Shown: in pieces, positions 9,190-20,773 of the stretch | Layout of the letters: each line of letters starts with the position of its first letter | Numbering within the stretch: the stretch's first letter is position 1 | From: Marsupella aquatica | Lineage: Eukaryota; Marchantiophyta | DNA length: 64,000 bases | NCBI GenBank assembly: GCA_973895155.1 | Contig: OZ316897.1 | Span: forward strand, 12,400,001 to 12,464,000 | Direction: 5' to 3' | Notes under the pieces: model-generated | Told to the model about the DNA's origin: nothing | Databases searched by the model: none | Seen by the model: only the letters and a program-made list of their open reading frames with translations | Translations under genes and position numbers: made by a program

Positions 9190-12070
9190 GTCGATGTCAC
9201 CTACTAGACGGGGTCGTGGACGGGCTTTCTTGAATCGCTCGAGTTGAACTTTAATCCCTTGGCCCATATGGGCCCTTTCTGAATTTAAATTTCATTCATT
9301 TGTTGATTCATTCGCTCATCGGATGGTATCTCCTCCGCCGGGCCCCTTTTTTGCCAGCGTTGCTCTCGAGCTCCAGCACTTTGAAATTCGTTTGCTAACA
9401 GGGCATGATTCAGCGCCAATCCACTAACGTATTCCTCCCCATCCCATTTTGAGAATGAATGCATGTCACACAAACACTCACCGTCTATTGTCAATACGCC
9501 CTCAGTCTGCATGATGCTATGCTACTGTAGGTTCTTGAACGTAGCTCTGCCAAGTGGTGATACTTTTAGCACCGTCTTCCACATGACACATGGATGTCTA
9601 GATGGAGGTACGGGCTTCCTTTTATGCAGAATTTCCCAGATACTCTAAAAGTGTGAATCTGGGGCTATGATTTTCATCAACAATGTAAATGCCAGATGGT
9701 ATTTGTTGTAGCAAATTAATACATCGGAAACTTTAAAGTGGATAGCTTAGAATAAAAGTGTGAGAAAGTTATTTCCAGCTTTTTTATATCCTATGTCAAT
9801 CAATTTAAACTTATGGATATTGTCGCCTTCAATGTGTCGTCTTTAAGGTATCCTACTGACCCGGCTGGTACATGACTGACACTGCCATGGAACTGATCCT
9901 CTGTTCAACGCTGTGGAATTTGGTCAATCCATGCAGGGGTCAGATACGTTTCAGATACCTTCCACATGTACAACTTGAAATAGCCAGGATTAATTATAAG
10001 TCTCTACTTTTATCGATTTGGCCAACAGAATCTGATGTTCAGCCGATGTACTCTCTAAGGGAGACAGAAACCCCTTCTTAATTCCAGAAGGCTGCCCGTG
10101 GCCTGCGTGTTGATGTGTAAACGGTGCAGGAAAACTTTACACTAGCATGAAGGAATTTTACTTGCTGTCTAGAGTTCAGTGCTGGCAAGAAATCTCATTT
10201 GTCCACATTACACACAGCAGTACAGCAAGAACATCATTCTAGAATGAAGATACCGGCCGCTTCCCCTACTGTCAAATTCTACTGAGAGCTGACACACCAG
10301 ACCAACGCTATCCTCTGGGCTGTACTCGTCATCACATCTGGTGCCCACCACAGTTAGTACTGCATCACATGCAGAAAATGTGGCCCGGGCTAGCTCGGTT
10401 CGAATCCCTCTCTAGGAATGCTGACTTGCTCATCAAGTGAGATTCCTGCAAAGTTTTGCACGTTGAATGCAGTTTCAGTTTCAGGGCTATGATTTAATTT
10501 GAGAATTTCACAAAGAAGAAAAATTGATCAAGACTCGGGGAAAATGAAGATCTAATATTATGGTCGCAATTAAAAGCATTGTTTGCCGATCAAATCGTTT
10601 GTGCTTGCTGGTAAAATGTAGCCTACTCATCAGGTTTTGTCCGATGCCTCTTTTGCAGAGGAGACCAATCGATTACTTACTGTACTTGAAACGGAAACTT
10701 TAGCTTGTGATGTGATCCGTGGTGTCACAAGTAGTTACGAGTTGACTACTTTGTTCCTCGCTACAGGCAGGTCTCATGGATCAATATAGTCTTTCCAAAT
10801 GATGCGACTGACATGCAGATTGTAAGCAGCCAATTTCCGGTTTCTTAAGTTAGTACACTCAGTCGTTAGATAGAAGTTGGGTTTCATCATTAGGTTCCTT
10901 TTCATTCATTTCACATGAGCAAACGTCAACGTGTTGCGAATAGTGATCTGTCCTCCAAGTAGCTGTGTCAGTATCACCTGTTCTGCTCAATTCAATCTGA
11001 GCAATTGAAAAGGAAACGGATGGATAGTTAGAATCAATGACGCGAAACTGGTTCAGTCTGAACAAACTTTGAAAATTGGGATTTTAGACACTAGTTTGAA
11101 GATAAGAGACCTGGTCTGGCTAAGTGTTTTTCGTTGATTAAGATGGAAGTGTTGTTCAGCGTTCTCACGGTCTTGTTGGATTTTAGACAAGCAAACTAGA
11201 CTGTAGGACAGAAAACCTCCACCGATCAAGGTTCTGCCCCGGGTTCTGCAGCAATCCTACTACGTAACTACATCCATTGGCAATCATTATTCCCGCTAAA
11301 TAACGTTATGCAATTGTTGCAATGCCTGATGGGAGCCAATCTACGAAAGCCAGGACACTCGCTTAGTTGGGCCCCATGTGGAGTCCGTTCGGTAGGGAAT
11401 GCTCTAAATTGATTAGCTAGGCAATCAATCAATAGTCAGATTGGCATTGTGACAAGGTCCATCCTTAGACCCGTCACGGTTGACATCAAAATGACCCACA
11501 AGATCATCACCAAGATTTGGAAATATGCGATGACAAACCCACGAAACGATAGCTAGCGTACTTTTCGAAAAGTAGAGTTCTCTTGTCCTGTCTTCGATTT
11601 GTTGTAGGCCCTTTCATATCTAATCACTGGAATGTCTGTCTCAAAACAAGAAAATCTAGAAAGAACTAAGTACAGCACATAGCTCGGTCTTTCATTTCAA
11701 AGTGACGAATGCAATAGTGCATCAAGGATCTTCCAAGCTGGATCGCTTCACATTCATCATTTTCAATCATCTTCATTGTTAATATGCATGTCAAAACATA
11801 TCATTACACATCATTTCGCCTCTCTTTAAAAAATCCAGTGGTCGACAAATAGGACCACAGATTTTGGTCCTAGATATGACATACAAGCTCGAAATCTTGA
11901 ATGATACTACTTCAGTGTTATAAAAAGAACAATTGGAGTTATCGTGCTATTGAAAGTAGGTTTAATCTATGGCCACTTGTCACATAGCAAAGGACACCCG
12001 TATGCTAGATGGACCCCTTAATTGAGAAGAGTTACTTAATGGACCCTAAGAGGCGCCATCCTATGAGGCG
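9190..12070. other. Gene-free intergenic DNA
   Basis: No coding region is recognised on either strand; open frames are short and lack motifs. A perfect tRNA B-box-like string lies at 10397-10407 but no tRNA fold or A box surrounds it. Mildly AT-rich. Confidence 0.4.
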
Positions 12071-12195
12071 CCATGAGATTTTAGGACCATTGATTTAAGG
12101 TCTACCAAGGGTATGGATCACTCATGGGGTCCATCAGATTTTAGGACCCTTGAGTTAAGGTCTATCAAGGTTATGGATCGCTCATGGGGTCCATC
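12071..12195. repeat. 60-bp tandem duplication
   Basis: Two adjacent 60-bp units (12071-12130 and 12131-12190) share GATTTTAGGACC, TTAAGGTCTA and ATGGATC, then CTCATGGGGTCCATC continuing into the start of a third. They differ at only a few positions. Confidence 0.9.
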
Positions 12196-12489
12196 AAGTA
12201 AAGCTTTTCATTTTGGGGGTCCATAAAGAATATCTCTCTGCCTTTTGATGCGAATTACCCAATTACCTGAGGTTTCTACTTCATAGAAGCTGTGACTACA
12301 ACCTGCTCAGCACATTAGATGTGGAGCACTGAGCTCAATGTGTGTTTCACACGCTTTATCATTTGAGCTTCCCTATGTGATATCTTAAAATATCAATTTG
12401 CCCTCATGTCTCCTTTTGTACGTGTAGCTTCCTAATCATTCTCTTTTTGTACGTGTTTCTTGTGATTTCCTTCTTTCCAGTTGTGCAAG

Positions 12490-12612
12490 GGTGGCTTTAC
12501 AGGATGTTGGGGCCCATTACTTCTTTTTAGTTTTATTGAGATTAAATATTAATGTTAACAAGATCTGGGGGCCCATTTAGCTATGGAGTCTACCTATCAT
12601 ACATGACAAGAT
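12490..12612 (+). repeat. Diverged dispersed repeat, inverted partner at 31265-31440
   Basis: GGCTTTACAGGATGTTGGGG then CCCATT, and further on GGGGGCCCATT followed by ATGG, occur in the same order in the reverse complement of 31265-31440. Similarity is clear but patchy, so this is an old dispersed repeat of unknown class. Confidence 0.5.
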
Positions 12613-14129
12613 GTGGGCCCAAGAAAACGCTGATGTGGAGTGCTTATTTTGTCTACATTTTTAGACCTCTAAACATTTGTAAACTTTGGCTCCTTCATTC
12701 AAAGAGTTTATATTTATTGAACTTAGTTTCACAATATTTTTGGTCTAGAGTTTATCTTTAGAACATGAACTAACCCTCCTCTCGTGAAACAAGTAGGAAA
12801 TGCCCCCCACATCTTGTAAATTCAACCTGGCCTATTGTGTCCCTTGAGTCCCTCCATCATTTAAAGCGTCTCAACCTCTACGAAAGAGAGATTTAATCAA
12901 CACTCCACCTGCCACGAGGTAAGAAAAAACTTGTGATCATGCGCATATTGAGCAGGGAAGACTATTCATTATTTCATTAAATCTTAAATCCCTTCTAGAG
13001 TTTTCTCTTTGTATTATTCTGTACTGCATGGAAGAGAATGCCAATCACATGTGTGAAATTAAGGGCAGTTTGACATTTGTCCTGTACTACTTATCTATTG
13101 GTAACAAACTTAAAATCTCAACTTCATTGAAAGTTTGTCTTCAAGTGTAAAAAGACAAAAACGAATATTCAAAATATTAACTGTGATAAAGCTTTCAAGG
13201 ACTTAAGGTGTTAGGGGGTCTCAGAAATCAAAACTTGATGCACCTTAATTCATCACGCAACTTTGGTTTTAAAGAATGTTCATACCCCATGATAGTAATT
13301 CAGTGTAGAAGCTAGTGAAAAAAGCTAAAACCTCTGTTTGCAAAACCCTGTGAAAGATGTCACAGCCTTTTAGTTATGGCCAAAAATCATCACCCATAAC
13401 AACAATGAAGCTTTGCTATGCCCTATCCCCGTCCCTAATCTCCTTGTTCTTACCAGGGAATTACGGCAATAATAGCTACTCAAGACTTTGGCGAGACTTC
13501 TAGCCACACATGGCCTTCGTGATAACAGTTTCCCACCTAGCGCCATATCTTTTTAAAGAATAAATTTAGTGATTTTTTGCCACTGACAAAAATGCTGATT
13601 GCAACCCCATATGGACCACCCTAAATTCTATATTTTCTTAGAGTACCTTTCCTTTGTATAAATGCTCAAAAGTTTGGTGTCAAAAGTTTATGGGTCCATC
13701 TGCGTCCTTAGGTCAAACATGGCGGTCAATTCTGACATGAAACATCCTATTTATTGGTGTTTGTTTGTGGATTTTATCTGGCAACTTTTGCACGTGAAAG
13801 ATCCTGTGTCTCAATTTTGCTCTTTTCTACATGGGATGCTTTTTCAGAATCCTCCTACTCTTGTCATATGTATTTGTCTTTTCAGTTTGTTAGTCGTAAG
13901 GACATTTGACCCCCTTTGCTAGTTTCTTTTGGCTTTCATAAGTTGGACTTTACCCGCTTTAAGTTTGTTCTCACACTTTTCTCGTTTCTCTCGTCTCTCT
14001 TCTCTTTTTCTGTTTTTTTTTGTTTTTTTTGGTGGGGGGGGGGGGGGTGGTTGGGTTGACAAAATCTATTGCCTTTGTTTGTGTACTTTGTCTTGAACTT
14101 TCAGGCTAAAAAGAAACTGTTTCTAAATT
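12613..14129. other. AT-rich intergenic DNA, no gene seen
   Basis: Low-complexity and AT-rich. It ends in a pyrimidine-rich tract with poly-T followed by a G run at 14034-14047. No supported coding region. Confidence 0.4.
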
Positions 14130-14690
14130 TTAATGTGTCTTAGTTAACAAGGTGCTTCATTTGTATTATTGAGATTTGGATTAATTTTGGGCACCCCTCT
14201 TAAGTTTTGAATCTCTGCTATCCTAGAGATCTGTTTTCCCACTAATTTTAGATTTTAATACTAAGAGTCCAATCCCTTCCAATGATTCTCTACCACTTGA
14301 GCGAAGTTCTATCTGTATCCATGAGTGACAAGGTGTACACTGGTCACCTGTCTTAAGGTCCCTCAATTCATGACATTCTTACCTAAGTTTCTGATTTTAA
14401 TTCAATTGAGTGTCATCAACCTTATGTGCATAACTCTTCAATACCTTTGTAATATAGACTAGACTTGTACTTTTCCTGTCAATATGTGCTCTTACTGCAT
14501 GTGCCTTACTTCTACTCTTGTATTTTATCACACTCACTTTTAGCAAAATAATATTATTATCTTTACATTATTGTATTTATATTATTGTATTTTATCCTAA
14601 AAATATTAGATCACTTACTCATCATTACAAGACAAAAAAATTAAACATGCTCATCCGCTATATCTAGGGAAAGGCCCAGGCCTGGAAAGG
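14130..14690 (+). repeat. Dispersed repeat family R1, copy 1
   Basis: This aligns by eye with parts of 29755-30690 in the same orientation. Shared landmarks in order are TTAATGTG-CTTA, ATTAATTTT, CTAGAG, CTACCACTTGA, CCTAAGTTT, and a terminal TACAAGACAAAAAAAT followed by AAACATGCTC. The partner has about 400 bp extra in the middle. No coding domain is visible; it is probably a decayed transposable element. Confidence 0.5.
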
Positions 14691-15799
14691 AGAATCTAGC
14701 GTTTGTTGTTGAATAGTTTGATCATTATAACCAGCAGGTGGGGAGGAGCCCTGTGGGAAATCCGGAAATGACACATCAAACAGCACTTGTGGGCGAAGAG
14801 AAACCCAGTCTCTAAAGGCCCAATATTGTTGGGGGCTGGCCTTGGGATCAAAACCTCACAAGAACGAGCAGAATGACATGTAAGTCTTCCTTTTCTAGAC
14901 TGAGGTGTCATCCCAATCATTAATTTAAGGTGGCTGGCCATTCCTTACTAAAGAAATCTGGTGGCCATTTCCGCATTGTTTTGCCGGAACTTACATGGCA
15001 ATCTATGGGTAAAGACTGAATTGTGACCTATAGACTGTTTTTGAGACTAAAGTTTAGACCACCTTAGTTTATAGACCAAATCCTAGAGGTGGTCTAAATT
15101 TTTGCTCACTCAGTCTCTTGGATTGCATTGATTGTATTCCCCTCATAGAGCCTCCCTTTGTCGTAGGTCTGGAAGCCAGATTTTAAGCTAGAATTGGTCC
15201 ACTCAATTTGGTCTGGGAAAAGTACTGTTCTTGTAAAGCCCCCCTCACTAAAAGGCCACAAAATAAATTCAAATTGGCCGTGCTTATTTTTGCCCTTGAG
15301 GGCTTGGTTGTGTGAATTGTTCCCTTGAAAAAATTGAAGGTTTTCCCAGCCCAAGCCTATTGGCCAAGGCATGTTGGGAAAATGCTCAGGTAGAGTTTCC
15401 TTCCCCCTCATTCAAAAGTTTAAAAACGAAAAAAAGGGCCATGCAAAAAGGTACTTTGGACCTTTTAGCAACATCCTACAGACAGTCACTAACAAGATCG
15501 ATCTAGTCAGATCTAATGATTCATGTAGAGTACGAAGTATTCAATGGTAGTTGCCTGTATGGTGTTAGCATTATATTCTCAACCTTTATTCTGCTGCACA
15601 AAGGAAAAGTTAGAGCACAAATAATAATGCGCAAAAGGGAAATCAGTTTGGGGATACCTTATTTACGAAGAATGTATCTATAGTTTGCATGTTGAGCAAT
15701 TATAGATAAAAGGTTTCCAATGGACCAAACACTTGTTCACATCCAAAAATGGGCATAACTATTAGAAAGAGGTCTTATCTGCATAAAAAGTGATGTTTC
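14691..15799. other. Intergenic DNA, no gene seen
   Basis: A 101-codon open frame lies on the minus strand near 15106-15411, but it has no recognisable motif and sits in repeat-rich surroundings. I do not call it a gene. Confidence 0.35.
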
Positions 15800-16330
15800 A
15801 GACTAATCCATTTGAGTTTGGCTACCAATCCAAGCATCTTATCAAGCTTTGCAGTCTATGGGAACTTTGGTTGAAGCTCATTATTCATTTCTTTAGTTTA
15901 ATTTGTTTTCATTGTTTATTAACACTTTTCCTTATGTCCATTGCCTACAAGATCTTTGCATACATAGTCACATCTCTTATGGAAACCACAATTAGCACAG
16001 TTCACTAGCAAGCCCAATACCCATGCATTGCCCAATATTGTGAATAGTGAGTGATATAGAGCAGAATTGTTGTCAAGCACAGTGAGATGGCCAGGCAGTT
16101 GGCGTGGCAACAAGATATCAAGGAGTCGGTGAACTGCAGGGCAAGTGATGGGCATTGGAAAGGTGCACAGTGGCACCTTTATGCCCATCTCATGGTTAGA
16201 CAAAGTTGTCACCATTATCAAGTAGCTAGGGAGTCTTCTCACCGGAAAGGAAAACAGTAAACATATCATGAAAAAGAAAGAGTTTGATTGCATATTATAG
16301 TACGTAGATAGAAACAAAGTAAGCAGATCA
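15800..16330 (-). repeat. Dispersed repeat R2, copy 1, with PPR-like residues
   Basis: This aligns patchily with 51780-52190. The clearest shared segment is ATGAAAAAGAAAGA followed by GATTG-ATA near 16268-16295. On the minus strand, short peptides resemble a decayed PLS-type PPR module: LVNCANCG against the family's LVDMYAKCG, RDVTMYAKIL against RDVVTWNAMI, and GNGHKEK against MHGHGKEA. The frame is broken between them. The PPR interpretation is tentative. Confidence 0.35.
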
Positions 16331-17599
16331 TGCAAACATGGAAAATTAAATCTGATTCCATTGTTCAAGAAGGCACAAAGAACAATGAATAGGAAGGAAG
16401 TTTATGCTGGGATGGACCAAACACTTCGGGCACCCAAGAAGGTGAGCTTGTTACGCAACAATGATGCTATTTGACAAAAAGTGATGGTTCATAATGTTCC
16501 ATGCAAATTTTGAGAATCTATCCAAGCATTGGCTCCAATGTTGTGTTCTAGGAGAGCTTTGATTTCCAACTAAATAACAAGAACAATAGTAAAAACACAC
16601 ATTGCCTTTTGAGGCTCCAAAAGAAAGCACCTGTTCATTAATGCAGGTAACCTTAAGGAGGCAAGAAGATGCAGAAAGCTGCTTTAGAATTATATGCCTG
16701 GAAGGTTTTTTTGAAGGATATCTTAACATTAGTTTGTATTCTTTTTATTTCAGATAAAATCTGGTGCATTAAGCAGTGAGAGAGTCAACATTGTAGGAGT
16801 TACTTGCATTTAGAGGCCAGAAAGTACAAGTACATTCTAGCACTATAGCGACTATTAGGCCGACTTTCAGGTTTGCACAATACCATTTTTTACTAACCTG
16901 TCTTCCAATTTGTCTCTTATTGACAACCTTTCCCCATACTATTTTTATTACTAAATTGAGCCCCATTTGTATATGGGTTACTATAACCCATGTATTTTAA
17001 CCCAAGGGCGCTTTGGATTGGACTTATGCAACCTGGCGAGAGGCTATTCACCACGCCCAAACCCAATCGGTCATGCCCTAACCCAGGCCCTCTCATTCCC
17101 ACCGTGAAATGAATGGGAGTGTTTTTGTGTTGGCCGGCTCCCTCCCCATGAGGCCCGAAGACAGCCTCCCTTGGGCGAAAGGCCCAACAACAGCCTGGGC
17201 CGGTCCGAGCCCCACTCCAAGCCGGGCTCCCTTCCCATGTCCACTTCAAGATCACGCAGGCCCGAACCGGGTCTTGTACTTCCTGTCAGGAAGAAAGGTT
17301 ACCTGTGTGTAACTTTTCCTACTAGGTGCCACCATTTCCATAATCTTGTGCCCAGAAAGTTTGCCCAATAATTTTTTTTCTGGGCAGATATTAGGTATGA
17401 TAATGACTGTTTGGATTGGGTTTCTAGGTTGAAACCTGTTCCCACAAAGCTCAGAAAAGCTTCTCCGCTGCCGTCACTGAGTATTTCCTCACTTTACTTA
17501 TAAAAGGGCATTAATACACTTAAGGGTCTAGGGAATTTTGTAGTTTTCTATTTTTGGTAAATATAGAGGAGAAGTTTGAGAGTGCTTGGGTCCAAATCT
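16331..17599. other. Intergenic DNA with a GC-rich island
   Basis: No gene is recognised. 17030-17300 is markedly GC-rich (many GGCCC, CCTCCC and GGGCC strings) within AT-rich surroundings, which suggests a fragment of a different repeat. Confidence 0.35.
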
Positions 17600-18085
17600 G
17601 GACTTTGTATTTTTCTCTGTAAAGCACCAAAACTGACGGAGAGGAAATCCTCTATGCATTCTTCTCTATCAAGCACCTAGAACTGACAAAGATAAAAACT
17701 GTGCATTCTTCTCTATTAAGCACCAAAACTGACAAAGGGAAAAATCACTATGCATTCTTCTCCATCTCCATAAAGCACCAAAAATGACAAAGAGAAAATT
17801 CACTGTGTGTTCTTCTCCACCTCAATAAAACATCAAACATTACAAAGAGAAATATCACTATGCATTCTTCTCTCTAAACCATCGAAAATACAAAGAAGAA
17901 AATCTTTGTGCATTCTTCTCTATAAAATACCAAAATTTACATTGTGCAATTTCCCAATAATCATTGTGCATTCTTCTCTACAAAACACCAAAAGTTACAT
18001 TGTGCAATTTTCCTATAATCACTGTGTTCTTCTCTATGAAGCACCACCATAAAAAAGTGGAAAATCATTGTGCTTCTTCAATCTT
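17600..18085. repeat. Minisatellite, ~55-65 bp unit, about eight copies
   Basis: The core GCATTCTTCTCTAT-AAGCACCAAAA-TGACAAAGAGAAAA recurs about eight times with drift; later copies read ACATTGTGCAATTT. A 81-codon open frame across it is repeat translation. Confidence 0.85.
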
Positions 18086-18250
18086 CTATAGAGAGCTCCA
18101 GAAATTTACTAAGAGAAACGTTAGGCACTCAGGGCATTAAGGTTTTGACATTTGATTTCGAAGGAGAGAAAATCACAAAGTGAATGATTAAGTTTACAGT
18201 AAAATCCTGTTTAGAGGGCATTATGAGATGTAATGCCCCAAAATAAGACT

Positions 18251-18530
18251 GCTTCAGCTCGAGTTTTGAGAGACTATTATTGCCCACAATGCTCGGGAGA
18301 CATGCCCTTACTATGCTAAAGGGCCTAAGAGAATTTACTTTTTTCTTGCTTCATTAAAATTATACAATAAAGTCCTCAGAGCCCCGGCTCAGAGCTTCAA
18401 CTCAAGTTTTGAGGGGCTAGTATTGCCCATAATACTCCAAAAACAGTATCATAGTACACTTATTAAAGGTCTGAGAATTTTCCTTTTTCTGAGTTACATA
18501 AACTCTTCCTAAAGAGATGAGTCCAGATCT
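18251..18530. repeat. Diverged ~142-bp direct duplication
   Basis: GCTTCAGCTCGAGTTTTGAG (18251) and GCTTCAACTCAAGTTTTGAG (18393) each lead into TATTGCCCA-AATGCTC-like sequence and a following AAAGG-CT-AGA block. The arrangement is offset by 142 bp. Confidence 0.65.
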
Positions 18531-18639
18531 TGAGCGAGGCTTTATGCTCGGCTTTATGCTCCATAATGCTCTGAAATATACAAACTGAAAAATCCCCAGG
18601 GGATTTAAGTAGAGCAAAGCTTTAAGTAGAGGAAATCTT

Positions 18640-18950
18640 ACTAAAGAGGTGATTTAAAAATACGCAAGAGAAATCTATCTCTTGGGCGGGGCATTAGTCC
18701 CCCAGTTTGCCCTGAAAAATACAAAATGGAAAATAGATCTCGTGGTGGGGGGGGGGGGGGGGGGCGGGCATTATGCTCCCAGTTGACCCTGAAAAATACA
18801 AAAAGGGAAATAGATCTCTTGAGCAGGGCATTATGCTCCCAGTTTGCCCTGAAAAATACAAAAAGGAAAATATATCTCTTGGGCAGGACATTAGGCTCCC
18901 AGTTTGCCCTGAAAAAATAAAAAAATGGAAAATCACCAAGGGCATTAAGG
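18640..18950. repeat. 60-bp minisatellite containing an 18-G homopolymer
   Basis: Units start at GCATTA at 18691, 18768, 18828 and 18888. Each carries CCCAGTTTGCCCTGAAAAAT, then a purine-rich stretch and ATCTCTTGGGCAGG. The first interval is 77 rather than 60 bp because G18 at 18747-18764 replaces the short GGGC of the other units. The same GGCATTAAGG end also occurs near 18140. Confidence 0.9.
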
Positions 18951-19146
18951 TTTGGCATTTGATTTCCAGGGAGGGAATGTGAAGGGCGACTTGTTGTACC
19001 ATCCTTGTGAAGCGTTGGTTGGTGTGACTTGGCTTGGCTGGCAGTACACACCACCGTCTCGTACTCACTTAGTTTTCTCTCGTCTTGTCGATGATCAATC
19101 TCGCTCACATTCATTCGTCGTCTCTTGCCACTCGCGCACATTTAGC

Positions 19147-19490
19147 AGCCGCATTGGACTGACGCTGAGAAATTAGTGCCAGCATCAGGGGGGCAACATT
19201 GAGAAAGGAGTGAGCTCTAGACTCGTCTCGCTGATGATACAGTCAAAGCAGATTTAGAGATTCAGAAGCCGCATTGGACTGACGCTGAGAAATTGGTGCC
19301 CAATATGAGTGGGAGAACATTGAGAGGTCCCTGCCTTGTAGACTCGCAGCGCTGATGATACGCAGCTCCTCCCCTGATCAAGCCGCATTGGGCTGAGCAG
19401 AGAAATTACTGCCAAGATCAGCGGGGGAACATTGAGAGTGGCCTGAGCTCTAGACTCGCTGATGATACGCACCTCCTCCCCTGATCCCCT
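19147..19490. repeat. Triplicated ~115-bp block upstream of RBOH
   Basis: AGCCGCATTGG begins copies at 19147, 19267 and 19381. Each continues with CTGA, GAGAAATT, a GGGGGAACATTGAGA-like string, CTAGACTCG and CTGATGATAC. All three contain ATTGG, the reverse of the CCAAT box. The block ends about 1.3 kb before the RBOH start codon. A regulatory role is an inference. Confidence 0.85.
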
Positions 19491-19727
19491 CCTCGCTGCT
19501 GCCTCATCAGTGCCTCTTTTCCTGGGTCACTGGGTGGGCTGGCTGTTCCATTCCTTCCGTCCCCGGGTGTGACGAAAGGCCTGACAACGAGATCCTCTTG
19601 ACCGGCGCAACCTCCGCGAACTGTTTGTGTGATTGTTGTTGAGAAGGATAGTGACGGAGGGAGAGTGAGTTGGAATCTGGGAGGAGTGGAGAGGAGTCAG
19701 GATTCAGGAGCCAACCGAGGGAGGAGA

Positions 19728-19752
19728 GGGGAGGGGAGGGGAGGGGAGGGGA
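19728..19752. repeat. (GGGGA)5 tract
   Basis: Five perfect GGGGA repeats inside a longer G/A-rich stretch (19650-19770), about 1 kb upstream of the RBOH ATG. The pattern fits a G-quadruplex on the + strand. Confidence 0.9.
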
Positions 19753-20773
19753 GGAGAGGAGTGGAGTGGAATGGCGGGCGGCTTGCTTGGCGAGCTGAAG
19801 GCGCAAACCAGCATGGTTGAATACTGGCATTGCTTGCTAATGCTACGACACCATAGCCTGCTGTGCTGTGCTACAGTACCCACATTCGCGAGAGGGTTGC
19901 CTAGGTAGCTGGGTGGTGGCGCCTTTCAGTCTTTATTATTGAGCATGTAGTAGTATTGCCGTAGGTAGTGCTGCAGCACTGGCTTGTAGGTTCTTATGCC
20001 TGGACTAGGAAGCTGACTGACTGCCTGGGAGAGTTGGAATTACTGACAACTGCCACCACTACTCCTGCTGTCCTGCCTCACTCGTGTTCTCGCCAAGAGT
20101 CCACGCTGCCAGCCAACTGAAAGCGCACTACAGTTTTTTAATAACTTGTTGCGAGGCGAGGGGAGGTGGGAGGGGAAGGGAGGGGAATTTAGTAGGAGCA
20201 GCGTAGTGGCGAACGTGCCGCCTGGTGCTCCTGCTACGCGAAGGCAGAGAGATATTTTCAATCCTCGTCTCGTCTTGTCTCGTCCCGTCGGGTACCAAAG
20301 AGGATTATCTCCAGTTCTAGTATTATTGCTGCCACAACCACTGCCTTTACTGCTATACCAACGAAACGACTAGTCGTTCTCCGACGAGGAGGAAATGGTT
20401 TGAATTTAATTGGGGCAGATAGGCAAGCAGGCAGAGAATAGACGAAGTAAGGGACTGACAGTGCGGTTGTCTTGACTAAGACTTGTAACTAGCCCACCCG
20501 GAGCAGCTGCACCAGCAGTAGGGGGAAGGGACCACGACGACTTTGTGACTCTCTTTTCAGTGGGACTGCACGAGTGCGATCGAGTGGTGTCAGTAAATGT
20601 AAATGCCACTACAGACTTCTCATGTTCCAGTTCTAACTTGCGGGTCATCGATCGATCACGGAGGTCGATCGATTGATCCCTCAATCGGATCAGTTTGCCT
20701 GCTGGTGATTTAATCCTCCTTTGCCTTCGGGCGGAGTTGAGTGTCGCGGTCGAATCCCCGGTTTAAGCCAGCC
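19753..20773 (+). promoter_or_regulatory. Presumed promoter/5' leader of RBOH
   Basis: No coding region is seen. GC-richer, with GAGG-rich and CTCGTC-rich tracts, and directly upstream of the RBOH ATG at 20774. The transcription start cannot be placed from sequence, and I see no convincing TATA box. Confidence 0.35.

Noticed and set aside
10397-10407. Perfect tRNA B-box-like string GGTTCGAATCC
   Set aside because: No A box at the right distance and the flanks do not pair into T, anticodon or acceptor stems; at most a remnant of a tRNA-derived SINE.
18641-19141. 166-codon minus-strand open frame with a poly-Pro run
   Set aside because: Poly-Pro comes from the G18 tract and the rest from 60-bp repeats; not a gene.
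20741-20773. Upstream extension of the RBOH frame before the ATG at 20774
   Set aside because: It begins with GTG, which is not expected to start a plant nuclear protein; the ATG at 20774 is used.
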